64,000 nucleotides of DNA from Teichococcus wenyumeiae (GTDB taxonomy: Bacteria > Pseudomonadota > Alphaproteobacteria > Acetobacterales > Acetobacteraceae). The notes under the pieces are model-generated. The model ran no database searches, was not told the DNA's origin, and saw nothing but the letters and a program-made list of their open reading frames with translations. The stretch lies in the NCBI RefSeq assembly GCF_003696345.1, contig NZ_RFLX01000015.1, positions 80,502 through 144,501 on the forward strand. Direction: 5' to 3'. Shown piece by piece: positions 8,991 through 17,889 of this stretch (its first letter is position 1; the number at the start of each line of letters is the position of its first letter). The position numbers and the translations under genes were made by a program.

Positions 8991-9386
8991 CTAGGCTGTC
9001 TTCAAGCAGCCTTCAACCATCTGCCAGAGATCTTCCAGGCGGAAGGGCTTGACCAAGACCCCGTCAGCAGGGCCTGGCTGCTTGCCGAGCCGTGCTGCGG
9101 CAACAAAGTCCCCTGTCATGTAGATGACCTTCAGCGCAGGGATGATGCTGTAGGCCTTCAATACCAGCTGATGCCCATCGAGGGCGCCGTGAAGGTGGAT
9201 GTCAGTGATGAGAAGGCCGATGCCTGGGTCCGCATGCAACAGATCCAGGGCCACCTCGGCGTTTTCGGCCTCAATGGTGAAGTAGTTTATCTCGTCCAAA
9301 GCCCTCGCGACCACCGTGCGGATGAACGGCTCGTCATCGACGACCAGGACGGTTGCGGCCGGTGGCTTGGAGAATGACGCAAACAT
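8991..9386 (-). CDS. Single-domain response regulator (CheY-like receiver)
   Basis: This is a 131-aa stand-alone receiver domain. The acidic pair is in VLVVDDEPFIR (residues 13-23), the phospho-acceptor Asp is in LLITDIHLHG (Asp62), the conserved Thr is in YMTGD and the Lys is in VLVKPFR. It has no DNA-binding output domain. The layout matches the receiver at the end of the hybrid kinase at 56-60 kb, which has LLVTDVGLPGG, FITGYAE and ITKPFA. It probably relays phosphate from a sensor kinase encoded elsewhere. No kinase is adjacent; the downstream partner is a small helical protein. Confidence 0.92.
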   Translation of the reverse strand: MFASFSKPPAATVLVVDDEPFIRTVVARALDEINYFTIEAENAEVALDLLHADPGIGLLITDIHLHGALDGHQLVLKAYSIIPALKVIYMTGDFVAAARLGKQPGPADGVLVKPFRLEDLWQMVEGCLKTA

Positions 9387-9516
9387 GGATGCCGTAAACT
9401 CTCGGAAACACCGCGCGACGGTCGCGGCAGGACGTGGCGGAAGGCAGGCACGTATGGCGTTGGGCGGCTGTCTCAGGTCCGGCGGTCACGCGGCCGCCTC
9501 GTGATCTCACGCTCGC

Positions 9517-10059
9517 TTATCGGTTCTCGTCATGTGCATCGAAGACCTGGCGAGCATAGGCGTCGAGCAACGCCTCGCAGGCGCGCAGTCGCTCCGCCGC
9601 CTCGGCCGCGAGGGGGGCGCCGTAGAAGTCAAGCCGGGTGATCTTGGCGAGCCAGCCGCGGAGCTTCTTGAGATCGACCTCGTTCTCCTCCAGCTCCGCA
9701 TAGCTGAACTTGTTGGCCGCCCGCTCCTTGGCGATCTCGGCCTCCATGTCGGCGCATTTTTCGAGGAACTCGCGATAGGCCTCGTTCCGGTCGGACCGGA
9801 AGCGGGCGAGCACCTTCTCCTCCTGCGACCGGTCCAGCGCGGCTGTCTCCAGGATCACCGCCTCGCCGCCCGCCTGGGCGACGTCATTCTCCAGCATCTT
9901 CAGGCGCCGCGTGTGCTCCTCGGTCCTGGGCAACAGGCACAGGCCGCTTTGCAGGTAGACGGCGCCCATGCCCTTGAGCTTCCGCCATACGGCGATGCGG
10001 GGTGGGGCCGGTTCAGAGGGTACCTTATAGGTGAAGAGCAGCCAGCTTGGAGGAACCAT
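9517..10059 (-). CDS. chrB: ChrB-like chromate resistance/regulator protein (N-terminal domain only)
   Basis: This 180-aa protein matches the ChrB N-terminal domain: SWLLFTYKVPSEPAPPRIAV, then WRKLKGMGAVYLQSGLCLLP and the helical EENEVDLKKLRGWLAKI region. ChrB in other bacteria is a chromate-responsive regulator or accessory factor for the ChrA efflux pump, and full-length versions carry a second domain that is absent here. The start at 10059 opens the conserved domain at residue 5; the frame continues upstream without similarity. No chrA is present in the window. A palindromic operator-like site lies 14 bp upstream. Confidence 0.78.
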   Translation of the reverse strand: MVPPSWLLFTYKVPSEPAPPRIAVWRKLKGMGAVYLQSGLCLLPRTEEHTRRLKMLENDVAQAGGEAVILETAALDRSQEEKVLARFRSDRNEAYREFLEKCADMEAEIAKERAANKFSYAELEENEVDLKKLRGWLAKITRLDFYGAPLAAEAAERLRACEALLDAYARQVFDAHDENR

Positions 10060-10072
10060 CGCACGTTTCAAA

Positions 10073-10093
10073 TGATACGGTCGTATCGTATCA
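10073..10093. promoter_or_regulatory. Palindromic operator candidate upstream of chrB
   Basis: The arms TGATACG and CGTATCA form a perfect 7-bp inverted repeat around a 7-bp spacer. A second perfect dyad, GATACG-GT-CGTATC, overlaps it at 10074-10087. The site is 14 bp upstream of the chrB start. ChrB proteins are known to bind their own promoter, so autoregulation is the simplest reading, but it could equally serve another regulator. Confidence 0.6.
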
Positions 10094-10145
10094 CGCTGGC
10101 GTGTGCCGTGCAAAACAAGATGGCATGACCGCTCCTGAGCCGCCT

Positions 10146-10720
10146 TCAGGCAGTTGTTCCGTGCTGCTCGCGGGCAGCCACCCAGACCTTGCGAGCCGCG
10201 CCTGCATTCATGGCCACAACGCCAAGGCCCACGATCAGGTCCGGCCAGGCAAAGGGCCAGAGGCGGGCCGCCACCATTCCGGCGGTTGTGACAGCGGCAT
10301 TGGCCAGCACGTCGTTGCGGGTCGACAGAAAGGCCGCCCGGGTCAGGCTGCCGCCGTGGGACCGGTAGCGCACCAGGATGAGCGTGCAGGCAAGGTTGAT
10401 CGCCAGGGCACCGGCGCCAACCAGCGTCAGGACGACCGGGCGGGCGCCGCCGGGGCCGTGGAGGGTGTGGCAAAAGCCGTATGAGCAGGACTCCCGCCAG
10501 CAGCATGCCCAGCTTGGCCCGCTGCGCAGGCCCCAACCCAGGCCGAACAGGACGAGAAGGCTGACTGCGGCATGCCCAGGAAGTCGATGCTGTCGGCGCA
10601 GGGGCGCCATGGAGCCGACGGCACCGCCACGACAAACTCGATCCCGAAGTATTCGAGCTTGAGCGCTGCGACCTGACGAAGCACTCGCCTGAGATCGGGG
10701 TAAGTCGCCACGTCATCCAT
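10146..10720 (-). pseudogene. Frameshifted cation diffusion facilitator (CDF) transporter gene
   Basis: Reading the minus strand from ATG 10720, one frame gives MDDVATYPDLRRVLRQVAAL, KLEYFGIEFVVA and ADSIDFLG, the start of a CDF cation exporter. The next frame gives HAAVSLLVLFGLGWGLR. A third gives RAKLGMLLAGVLLI. The second frame then resumes with LTLVGAGALAINLACTLILV, SLTRAAFLSTRNDVLANAAV and WPDLIVGLGVVAMNAG to the stop at 10146. At least three indels therefore break a gene of about 190 codons. The HxxxD-type ligand motif STRND is still readable. Upstream of chrB on the same strand, it suggests a former metal-resistance cluster. Confidence 0.8.
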
Positions 10721-11147
10721 ACGGTAGCTTTGATGGCCCTCGTTCTGTCCGTCGAAGTATGGTTTGCGCTGAGTGTGCGGCACTACCAGGAAAGGATAAG
10801 GCTTCGTCGTAGCCTCCTGGCGTGAGTCGTGCGCCTTAGCCGTCTGTTCTGGTTACGGAGCTGGACCCCGCGAAAAACGCCATCAACGAGGCCGCTGGTG
10901 GCGTGTCGCTGGATGAGCCCTGATCATCCTGCCCAATGTCGTGAGTGAAGCGGCTGACAGCCCGCTTCCACCCCGGCAAGACTCGCATAACTGCCTTCGA
11001 TTCAGTCGCCCAGGATATGCAGTTCCCTCAGGTCTGGCGTGGGGGCCTCCGGTGGCCATCATCCAGCGCCGGCAGAATTTGTTGCGATCCAGCTATGTGC
11101 CTGCGGATGATGTAATTTTGGCATTCCAATCGACATGAAGCGAATCC
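10721..11147. other. Gene-free stretch of 427 bp
   Basis: No supportable gene is visible. The base composition is lower in GC than the flanks, especially near 11085-11145, which probably holds the promoter of the small lipoprotein gene. A short open stretch near 10858-10920 (ELDPAKNAINEAAGGVSLDE) may be a scrap of a lost gene, but it is too short to assign. Confidence 0.4.
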
Positions 11148-11342
11148 ATGCGTCGGCTTTCCATGCTCGTACTCCTTCTGGCAGCGGCGGGATGCGCCGA
11201 GGGGCCAAGTCGGCAACAGATTGGACAGACTCTCCTGATCGGCACCGGCGTGGTGCTGGCTGCGGTAACTGGTGGCGCAATTTACAATTTGTCCGGCCCC
11301 GAGCCGTTGATTCAGTTTCAGGAGAACGAACATCGACGCTGA
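11148..11342 (+). CDS. Small lipoprotein (64 aa)
   Basis: The sequence MRRLSMLVLLLAAAGCAEGP is a textbook lipoprotein signal: basic N-terminus, hydrophobic core and a lipobox AAGC with the acylated Cys at residue 16. A second hydrophobic segment (LLIGTGVVLAAVTGGAIYN) follows, then a short polar tail. It is probably anchored in the inner or outer membrane. The family is not recognised; it resembles small entericidin-like or hypothetical lipoproteins only in general plan. The ribosome site is weak. It stands alone, facing the lytic transglycosylase gene. Confidence 0.6.
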   Translation: MRRLSMLVLLLAAAGCAEGPSRQQIGQTLLIGTGVVLAAVTGGAIYNLSGPEPLIQFQENEHRR

Positions 11343-11433
11343 CTGCGGCAAGGTCCGGCTGTCTGCCTGAGGCGCCCGTCGATATGGGATCATCGTTCTG
11401 ATACCATCTGAGGCCGGATAGGATGGGGCGGTC

Positions 11434-12399
11434 CTACCGGTCGGCTTCAGCCACTGCGATATGCGCAGCATCCTGTGCCACTTCAGCGGTCGCCGTTGCA
11501 TGGGGTTCAAACATCTCGGCCACTTCCTCATAGACCTTGCTGACGGGGAGCGGCCGGCCGCTCCGCTCGAAGACCCCCGGGTTCGGCTTCGCCGCATTGC
11601 CGACGATGGCAAGGCTCGAACGGCTGGGGGTTTCTCGGACCGCCGCCAGGAACTGCCTGGCTCCGGTTGGTCCCAGCAGATGCACCAGGTAAAGGTCGGC
11701 GGGGCTGGCCGTGCGGCCTTGAGCCTGCTCAAGAGCCGGGCGGGCCTTCTTGAGCCTTTCCGCGGCGAGGACCGCCGAAAGATGCGGGTCGTCCCTGAGG
11801 CGGAGAATGCCCTGGAGCTCCTGCCAGTTCCGCGCGCCGATCTTGCCGTCGCGGTCAGTGGTCAATGCCTGGGCCTGCTGGCTGAGCCCGTGGCGCGGAC
11901 CGAAATCACGAACCACTTCCAGCCAGGTGTCGCGGGTGAACTGCATCAGTCCTCTCGCCGATGAGAAAGGATTGGCTGCTGCGGGGTTGAGGCGGCTTTC
12001 CCGCTCAGCGATGCGGCGCAGGACACCGGCATTAAGCCCGGTTGCCAGAGCCGCGCGTTGCAGAGCGCCGTTGATAACTTCAGGATCCGGCTTGGCCGCC
12101 GCACTGGGCTGGGGCGTAGGCCGGGCCTGCCTCTCACGGTCACGGGAACCTCGGCGCTGGGCAAGGCCCTTCCTGACCGTCGGGCTGCTTGCTCTCGAGG
12201 CTTGCTGCTTTTGCGCGGCTGGTGCCGGGCGCGCCTGCCTTGTCTGCGCGGCCTCGGCCTCGACGGCGCCGCCGGGCAGAAGCAGTATCGACGCGGCCAG
12301 GGCCACAGGAAGGAAGTACCTTTTCCAGCGATGGCCAGAAGAGCGCGATGTGCCCCCTGGTACGTGGAGGGGGCAAAGATCGGATGTATGGGGGGGCAC
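11434..12399 (-). CDS. Lytic transglycosylase-like protein (SLT domain)
   Basis: This is a 321-aa exported peptidoglycan lyase candidate. The N-terminus has an uncleaved basic stretch and a hydrophobic signal (YFLPVALAASILLLPGGAVE), then a low-complexity Ala/Gln/Arg linker to about residue 105. The SLT domain follows, with the catalytic Glu in RIAERESRLNP, the motif SARGLMQFTRDTW, and later PADLYLVHLLGPTGARQFL. Such enzymes cut the glycan strand, for recycling or to let large assemblies pass. Next to repA it could be a plasmid-borne, conjugation-type transglycosylase, but no transfer genes are in the window. Confidence 0.82.
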   Translation of the reverse strand: MPPHTSDLCPLHVPGGTSRSSGHRWKRYFLPVALAASILLLPGGAVEAEAAQTRQARPAPAAQKQQASRASSPTVRKGLAQRRGSRDRERQARPTPQPSAAAKPDPEVINGALQRAALATGLNAGVLRRIAERESRLNPAAANPFSSARGLMQFTRDTWLEVVRDFGPRHGLSQQAQALTTDRDGKIGARNWQELQGILRLRDDPHLSAVLAAERLKKARPALEQAQGRTASPADLYLVHLLGPTGARQFLAAVRETPSRSSLAIVGNAAKPNPGVFERSGRPLPVSKVYEEVAEMFEPHATATAEVAQDAAHIAVAEADR

Positions 12400-13266
12400 G
12401 GCGGTCTCCTGGGGGAGGGGGACAGCACGGGGTCATGAAGACCAGCAGTTAACTCAACAGGCTGGAGTTCGGTTCGACCTGGGGTCGAAATATTACGTTT
12501 TGCATATGATTGCGGCAGGGCCACCCCGCGATATTCTACCTGCGGCAGTGACTTGCTGTTTGAGGTGGTGGAGAAGCGATCACTACTGTGCCAGCCAGGA
12601 CGATCCCCGCGCGTGTTGAGCGGCACGGAAGGTCAGGGAGATGCAGTCCAGGCCCTGTTCCGCATGCCAGTGCTCGCACATCAGCGGGATGGCCTTCCCT
12701 CAGCCGCCGGAATTCCGAGCAATGCAGCACCGGTTGCGGGGCCTGTGGCAGCGCGATCACCAGACATACTTCGACCATGGTCAGCACGTCCCAGGCGACT
12801 GGAACGCGCTAGCGCAGCCAGTGGCGGTTCTGTGAGGCCTGTTCCCACCGGTGGCGCCCGCGCCCAGTTCATGGTCAAGGCCGCATGCAGGGGCGGGCTG
12901 CTCTTGAACAACCGCCGCATGCATCGGCTGAACAAGGCCCAGTGCCCATCATCCCGCCATTGGCCACGGCTACCCAGTCGTGGCGGCTTCTCCGAAGTTG
13001 TCAGCGCAAGGATGAGGCGCCGCCGGCGTTCCCGCACGTTTCCGTCACTATGGCCGGAAGCGCCTCAAAAAAGCTGCCGAAGGTGTCCACGGGTGTATTC
13101 GCAAGAAAAATGCCGGCGGTCTCTTCTCAGGATGATCTCCTGTGATTATTCTCCTGAAGCCATAATTCTCTCTTCAAGGGCCTTCTCTGCTTCTTGCGCC
13201 CGGCTCCGCTGCGACGCGCCGCAGGAACACGCCGTGGCCCTTCGCCGCCAGCTGGATTAATCCAAC
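12400..13266. other. Gene-poor 867-bp region upstream of repA (candidate replication-origin region)
   Basis: No gene can be supported on either strand. Visible structure includes an inverted repeat with arms TTCGACC and GGTCGAA around TGG (12473-12489), a locally A/T-richer tract at about 13100-13185, and a palindrome immediately before repA. Clear tandem iterons were not found by eye. Plasmid origins commonly lie next to the initiator gene, so this is the most likely place for one in the window, but that is inference from position only. One short frame near 12680-12835 (HRLRGLWQRDHQTYFDHGQH) looks protein-like and may be a gene remnant. Confidence 0.4.
13253..13264. promoter_or_regulatory. 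12-bp palindrome covering the repA ribosome-binding region
   Basis: TGGATTAATCCA is a perfect 12-bp palindrome ending two bases before the repA ATG at 13267. It occupies the place where a Shine-Dalgarno sequence would be, and no other ribosome site is evident. Binding of RepA or another repressor here, or RNA structure, could restrict initiator synthesis; copy-number autoregulation of this kind is common for plasmid initiators. Confidence 0.5.
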
Positions 13267-14580
13267 ATGTCTGTTCTTGTGCCGCCTGCCATAGCGTTGA
13301 ACCGAGGTGAGGCCCGTTCCGATCCTCGCTTCATCTGGCACCATGCCGCCTTCTCCCAGATGGCACTTCCGTTCTCCGCGTCGAGCGGGTCCTGGCGTCG
13401 CGAGGTGGATGGCGCGGGCCTGGCCATCGAGGTGGCCGAGGCGGATCAGCTGGTGCCCTCCGGATGGGCCCTGCGGCGCCTGCTGATGCATGTCTGCGAC
13501 AAGGCCGTGCGGACGGAAAGCGCGGTGCTGGAGATGGGCGCCGATGCCGCCGCCCTGGCCGCCGAGGCCGGCCTGCCCGCGACCGAACCCGTGCTGCAGG
13601 AACTGACCACGCAGCTTGAGCGTCTGGCCGCGGCGAGGCTCAGCCTCTCCTGGGACAAGGACCAGGCCCTGGCGGTATTCGACGCGAGGGGGCAGCGGCG
13701 CCGGCCCGGCACGGAATGGCGCTCCCGCATCCGGCTGAGCAGCCGCTTCCATGCCAGCCTGATGGAACACGCCATTCCCCTGGACCGCGAGATCGTGGGC
13801 ACCCTGGCGGCGGAATCCCTGGCGCTCGATGCGCATGGCTGGATCCGCTACGTGCTGCACAATCAGCCGGCCGGGCAGACGACGACAGTTCCCTGGCCCG
13901 ACCTGCTTCGCCGGTTCGGCGGCCCGGGCCAGGAGCCCCAGGCTTTCCGCGCTTCCTTCGAGGATGCCCTGCGGATGGTCTTCGCGGCGGATTACTCGAT
14001 TTCCCTGGCGGCGGATGACGAGGGCGTCACCGTCGGCTCCTTTGTGCCGGAAGCCGAGCCAGCGCCGGAAGCGCGGCCATCGCGGGAAGAGCCGGCTGCG
14101 CCGGCACCGGTTCCTCCGCCTGCTGCCGCGCCGCGCCCCGCTCCTCCCGCGGCCTCCCCGCCCCCGGGCCGCTCGCCCGCGGCTGGTGACGAGGCATCCC
14201 GCGCGCCGCGCCGGGTGGAAGCCAATGCTGCTCCCGCTCCCGCGCCCGCGGTGCGGAACACGCCCCAGCCCATCGGCCTCGGGCCGCATCTGACCGGGCT
14301 GCCGGGCGTGATCTGGCTTCGGCGCGGCGGCAGCGATGAGCCTGTGGTGATCGCCGTGACACCGAGCATGCGGCCCGAGCCCAACCGCATGACCACGCTC
14401 ATGCTGGAGCCCCTGGTCATGCAGATCAGCGGCGGACTGTATCAGGATGAGTTCACCAAGGTCTCGTCCTGGATCATGGCGAATCGCGACCTGATCGACC
14501 TCGTCTGGGAAGGCGAGATCAAAACCTTGGAGGAGGCTTCCAGCCGCGTCCGGAAGGCCCCGGCGCCCGGCTGGCGGTAA
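13267..14580 (+). CDS. repA: RepA-type plasmid replication initiator with a C-terminal extension
   Basis: This 437-aa protein matches plasmid RepA proteins of Acetobacteraceae and related bacteria. Landmarks are DPRFIWHHAAFSQMALPF near residue 20, ALRRLLMHVCDKAVRT, QLERLAAARLSLSW, the SSRFHASLMEHAIPLD block and TTVPWPDLLRRFGG. These form the winged-helix initiator core to about residue 255. A Pro/Ala-rich linker (about 260-335) then leads to an extra domain (GLPGVIWLRRGGSDEPVVIA to the end) not needed in minimal RepA proteins. It would bind the origin and start replication of the replicon. No parA/parB lies beside it. It could instead belong to an integrated plasmid. Confidence 0.75.
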   Translation: MSVLVPPAIALNRGEARSDPRFIWHHAAFSQMALPFSASSGSWRREVDGAGLAIEVAEADQLVPSGWALRRLLMHVCDKAVRTESAVLEMGADAAALAAEAGLPATEPVLQELTTQLERLAAARLSLSWDKDQALAVFDARGQRRRPGTEWRSRIRLSSRFHASLMEHAIPLDREIVGTLAAESLALDAHGWIRYVLHNQPAGQTTTVPWPDLLRRFGGPGQEPQAFRASFEDALRMVFAADYSISLAADDEGVTVGSFVPEAEPAPEARPSREEPAAPAPVPPPAAAPRPAPPAASPPPGRSPAAGDEASRAPRRVEANAAPAPAPAVRNTPQPIGLGPHLTGLPGVIWLRRGGSDEPVVIAVTPSMRPEPNRMTTLMLEPLVMQISGGLYQDEFTKVSSWIMANRDLIDLVWEGEIKTLEEASSRVRKAPAPGWR

Positions 14581-14650
14581 CCGGCGGGCCCGTTTCACCG
14601 GGCTGCCGCGTTCACTGCACCCCTTCCCCACCCTGCGGCGCGGGGCGCGA

Positions 14651-14670
14651 AGCCATGCCGTGTCATGGCT
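14651..14670. terminator. Inverted repeat downstream of repA
   Basis: The arms AGCCATG and CATGGCT pair perfectly across a 6-base loop about 70 bp behind the repA stop. No U-tract follows, so this is at best a weak or factor-assisted terminator; it may have another role. Confidence 0.35.
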
Positions 14671-14712
14671 CGAAGCCGCCATCATCAAACACGAGGGGGA
14701 TCCGATGATGGC

Positions 14713-14740
14713 CCGGCAGCCCCGCTGAAGGGGCTGCCGG
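14713..14740. terminator. Strong hairpin terminator behind the RND efflux operon
   Basis: An 11-bp perfect stem (arm CCGGCAGCCCC) with a 6-base loop lies 9 bp beyond the stop of the RND permease gene on its downstream side. It can also stop transcripts arriving from repA. It lacks a long U-run, as is common in GC-rich genomes. Confidence 0.75.
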
Positions 14741-14748
14741 AGAGCGGG

Positions 14749-17700
14749 TTATTCCGCGGGTGCCGGCGCAGGCTGCACCCGCTCCGAGCCGCGCTTGGTG
14801 CGGAACAGGCGCAGCACCACCACGAAGAACAGCGGCACGAAGAACACGGCCAGCACCGTGCCGGTCATCACGCCGCCGATCACCCCCGTGCCGATCGCCG
14901 TGCGGCCACCCGCGCCCGCGCCGGTGGAGATGGCCAGCGGCACCACGCCCAGCACGAAGGCCAGCGAGGTCATCAGGATCGGCCGCAGGCGCTCCTTCGC
15001 CGCATGCAACGCGGAGTCGAGCAGGCTCTCCCCGGACTCGAAGTGCTCCTTGGCGAATTCCACGATCAGGATCGCGTTCTTGGCGGAAAGGCCGATGGTG
15101 GTCAGCAGCCCGACCTGGAAATACACGTCGTTCGACATGCCCCGCAGCAGCGTCGCCGCCACGGCGCCCAGCACGCCCAGCGGCACCACCATCATCACCG
15201 AGACCGGGATGGCCCAGCTTTCATAGAGCGCGGCCAGGCACAGGAAGACCACGATCATCGAGATGGCATAAAGGGCAAAGGCCTGGGAACCCGCCGCCCG
15301 CTCCTCGAAGGACAGGCCGCTCCAGGCGATGCCGATGCCCTGCGGCAGTTCCGCCGCGATCCGCTCCATCTCCGCCATGGCGTCGCCGGTGGTATGGCCC
15401 GGGGCGGCATTGCCCTGGATCTCGATGGAGCCGATGCCGTTGAACCGCGCCAGGCGCGGCGCGCCCAGCTCCCACTGCGCCGAGGAAAAGGCCGAGAACG
15501 GCACCATCGCGCCCTGGCTGTTGCGGACATACCAGCGCGCCAGGTCGTCCGGCTGCATGCGCGATGCCGCGTCGCCCTGCATATAAAGGCGCTTCACCCG
15601 CCCACGGTCCACGAAGTCGCCGGCATAGGAGGCGCCGAAGGCCGCCGAAAGCGTGCTGTTCACCTGCGAGATGGTCAGGCCGAGGGTGCTGGCGCGCTCC
15701 CAGTCGATCTCCAGCCGGTATTGCGGCTCCGCGTTCTGCTCGTTGGGGCGGACATTGCTGACCACCGAGCTTTGTGACGCCGCCTGCAGCAGCTGGTCGC
15801 GGGCGGTCACCAGCGCCTCACGCCCCGTGCCCGCATTGTCCAGCAGCTGCATGTTGAAGCCGCTGGCATTGCCCAGTTCCGACACCGCCGGCGGCGCGAA
15901 GGCGAAGACCATCGCATCCGGGTAACGGGCGAAGCGCGCCATGACGCGGCGGGAGAGCGCCTGGACCGAATTCTCCTCCCCCTTGCGGACCGACCAGTCC
16001 TTCAGGCGGATGAAGGCCATGGCGGCATTCTGGCCGCGGCCGCTGAAGTTGAAGCCGGTGATGCCCATGACGGATTCCACCCGGTCCTTCTCCTCGGTCA
16101 GGAGGTAGGAGATCAGCTCGTCCAGCGCGCGCTGCGTCCGCTCCACCGTGGCGCCAGGAGGGGCGACGACCTGGGCATACATCACGCCCTGGTCCTCGTC
16201 CGGCAGGAAGGAGGTGGGCAGGCGGGCATAGAGCACGCCCATGGCGACGGCCAGCGCCGCATAGATCACCAGGAAGCGGGCCGGGCGGCGGGCGATCACG
16301 CCCACGCCCTTCACGTAGCCGCGGCTGGTGCGGTCGAAACCGCGGTTGAACCAGCCGAAGAAACCGCGCTTCTCCCCATGCTTCGGGCGGCGCAGGATGG
16401 TGGCGCAGAGCGCGGGCGTGAAGACCAGCGCCACGATCACCGAGAGCGTCATGGCCGTGATGATGGTCAGCGAGAACTGCCGGTAGATCACGCCGGCTGA
16501 GCCGCCGAAGAAGAACATCGGCAGGAAGACGGCCGAGAGCACCAGGCCGATGCCCACCAGCGCGCCGGAGATCTGGTCCATCGAGACGCGCGTGGCCTCG
16601 AGCGGCGAGAGCCCCTCCTGCTCCATGACGCGCTCGACATTCTCGACCACCACGATGGCGTCATCCACCAGCAGGCCGATGGCCAGCACCATGGCGAACA
16701 TGGTGAGGGTATTGACCGAGTAGCCGGCGATGGAGAGCACGGCGAAGGTGCCCAGCAGCACCACGGGGATCGCCAGCGTCGGAACCAGCGTCGCCCGGAA
16801 GTTCTGCAGGAAGACGAACATCACGATGAAGACGAGGACCATGGCCTCGACCAGCGCCTTGATCACCTCGTGGATCGAGATCTCCACGAAGGGCGAGGTA
16901 TCCAGCGGATAGATCACCTCGACATTCGGCGGCAGGGTCTCCTTCAGGGAATCGATGGTGGCGCGCACCGCCGCGGCCGTGTCCACCGCATTGGCGCCCG
17001 GTGCCAGCTGCACCGCGATGCCGGCGGAGGGCTGCCCGTTCAGCACGCTGCTGACGCCGTAATTCTCCGCCCCCAGCTCCACCCGCGCCACGTCGCGCAG
17101 GCGTACCTGGGAACCGTCCTCCTTCACCTTCAGCAGGATCGCGCCGAATTCCTCGGGCGTGCGGAGATAGGAGGGTCCGATCAGCGTGGCATTCAGCCGC
17201 TGCCCCGGCACGGAGGGACGCGCGCCCAGCTCACCCGAGGCCACCTGCACGTTCTGCGAGGACAGCGCCGCCGAGATATCGGCGGGCATCAGGCCGAAGG
17301 CGACCAGCTTGTCCGGGTCCAGCCAGATCCGCATCGCGTATTGCGAGCCGAAGAGGTTGAAGTCGCCGACGCCGGGGGTGCGCGAAAGCGGGTCCTGCAC
17401 GGTGGAGCCGATATAGTCCGCCAGGTCGTTGCTAGTGAGCTTGCCGTCGGTGGAGACGAAGGCTGCGGCCATCAGGTAGGAAGTGGCCGACTTCACCACG
17501 CGCACGCCCTGCTGCTGCACCGCCTGCGGCAGGCGGGACAGGGAGGGCGAGATCTTGTTCTGCACCTGCACCTGCGCGATGTCCGGGTCCACGCCCTGCG
17601 CGAAGGTCAGGGTGATCTGGGCCGAGCCGTCGCGGTTGCTCTGCGAGGTGAAGTATTGCAGCCCATCGAGCCCGTTCAGCTGCTGCTCGATGATCTGCAC

Positions 17701-17883
17701 CACGGTGTTCTGCACCGTCTGGGACGAGGCGCCGGGATAGGTGGCGCGGATCGAGATGGTGGGCGGCGCGATGGTCGGGTACTGCGCCACGGGCAGGCTG
17801 CGGAGGGCGATCAGGCCCATCAGCATGATGCCGATGGCGATCACCCAGGCAAACACGGGTCGATCGATAAAGAAGCGCGCCAT
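14749..17883 (-). CDS. RND multidrug efflux permease (AcrB/HAE1 family)
   Basis: This 1044-aa inner-membrane proton/drug antiporter of the hydrophobic-amphiphilic efflux family has the usual length and opens [20 protein letters not shown]. The proton-relay residues are visible: the Asp pair in [15 protein letters not shown] (TM4) and the Lys in [16 protein letters not shown] (TM10). The two large periplasmic loops and 12 membrane segments are intact. It would form a trimer and export hydrophobic compounds through the adaptor encoded 6 bp upstream. The outer-membrane TolC-like channel is not encoded nearby, so it must be supplied from elsewhere. Expression is probably repressed by the divergent TetR protein. 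Confidence 0.96.
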   Translation of the reverse strand: MARFFIDRPVFAWVIAIGIMLMGLIALRSLPVAQYPTIAPPTISIRATYPGASSQTVQNTVVQIIEQQLNGLDGLQYFTSQSNRDGSAQITLTFAQGVDPDIAQVQVQNKISPSLSRLPQAVQQQGVRVVKSATSYLMAAAFVSTDGKLTSNDLADYIGSTVQDPLSRTPGVGDFNLFGSQYAMRIWLDPDKLVAFGLMPADISAALSSQNVQVASGELGARPSVPGQRLNATLIGPSYLRTPEEFGAILLKVKEDGSQVRLRDVARVELGAENYGVSSVLNGQPSAGIAVQLAPGANAVDTAAAVRATIDSLKETLPPNVEVIYPLDTSPFVEISIHEVIKALVEAMVLVFIVMFVFLQNFRATLVPTLAIPVVLLGTFAVLSIAGYSVNTLTMFAMVLAIGLLVDDAIVVVENVERVMEQEGLSPLEATRVSMDQISGALVGIGLVLSAVFLPMFFFGGSAGVIYRQFSLTIITAMTLSVIVALVFTPALCATILRRPKHGEKRGFFGWFNRGFDRTSRGYVKGVGVIARRPARFLVIYAALAVAMGVLYARLPTSFLPDEDQGVMYAQVVAPPGATVERTQRALDELISYLLTEEKDRVESVMGITGFNFSGRGQNAAMAFIRLKDWSVRKGEENSVQALSRRVMARFARYPDAMVFAFAPPAVSELGNASGFNMQLLDNAGTGREALVTARDQLLQAASQSSVVSNVRPNEQNAEPQYRLEIDWERASTLGLTISQVNSTLSAAFGASYAGDFVDRGRVKRLYMQGDAASRMQPDDLARWYVRNSQGAMVPFSAFSSAQWELGAPRLARFNGIGSIEIQGNAAPGHTTGDAMAEMERIAAELPQGIGIAWSGLSFEERAAGSQAFALYAISMIVVFLCLAALYESWAIPVSVMMVVPLGVLGAVAATLLRGMSNDVYFQVGLLTTIGLSAKNAILIVEFAKEHFESGESLLDSALHAAKERLRPILMTSLAFVLGVVPLAISTGAGAGGRTAIGTGVIGGVMTGTVLAVFFVPLFFVVVLRLFRTKRGSERVQPAPAPAE

Positions 17884-17889
17884 GCCGGG

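Noticed and set aside
12553..13260. Open frame of 235 codons upstream of repA
   Set aside because: The translation is Arg/Ser/Pro-rich without protein-like pattern. At most a remnant near 12680-12835 in another frame looks real.
12400..14748. parA/parB partition genes next to repA
   Set aside because: No Walker-type ATPase or ParB-like frame is present in the flanks; if they exist they are outside the window.
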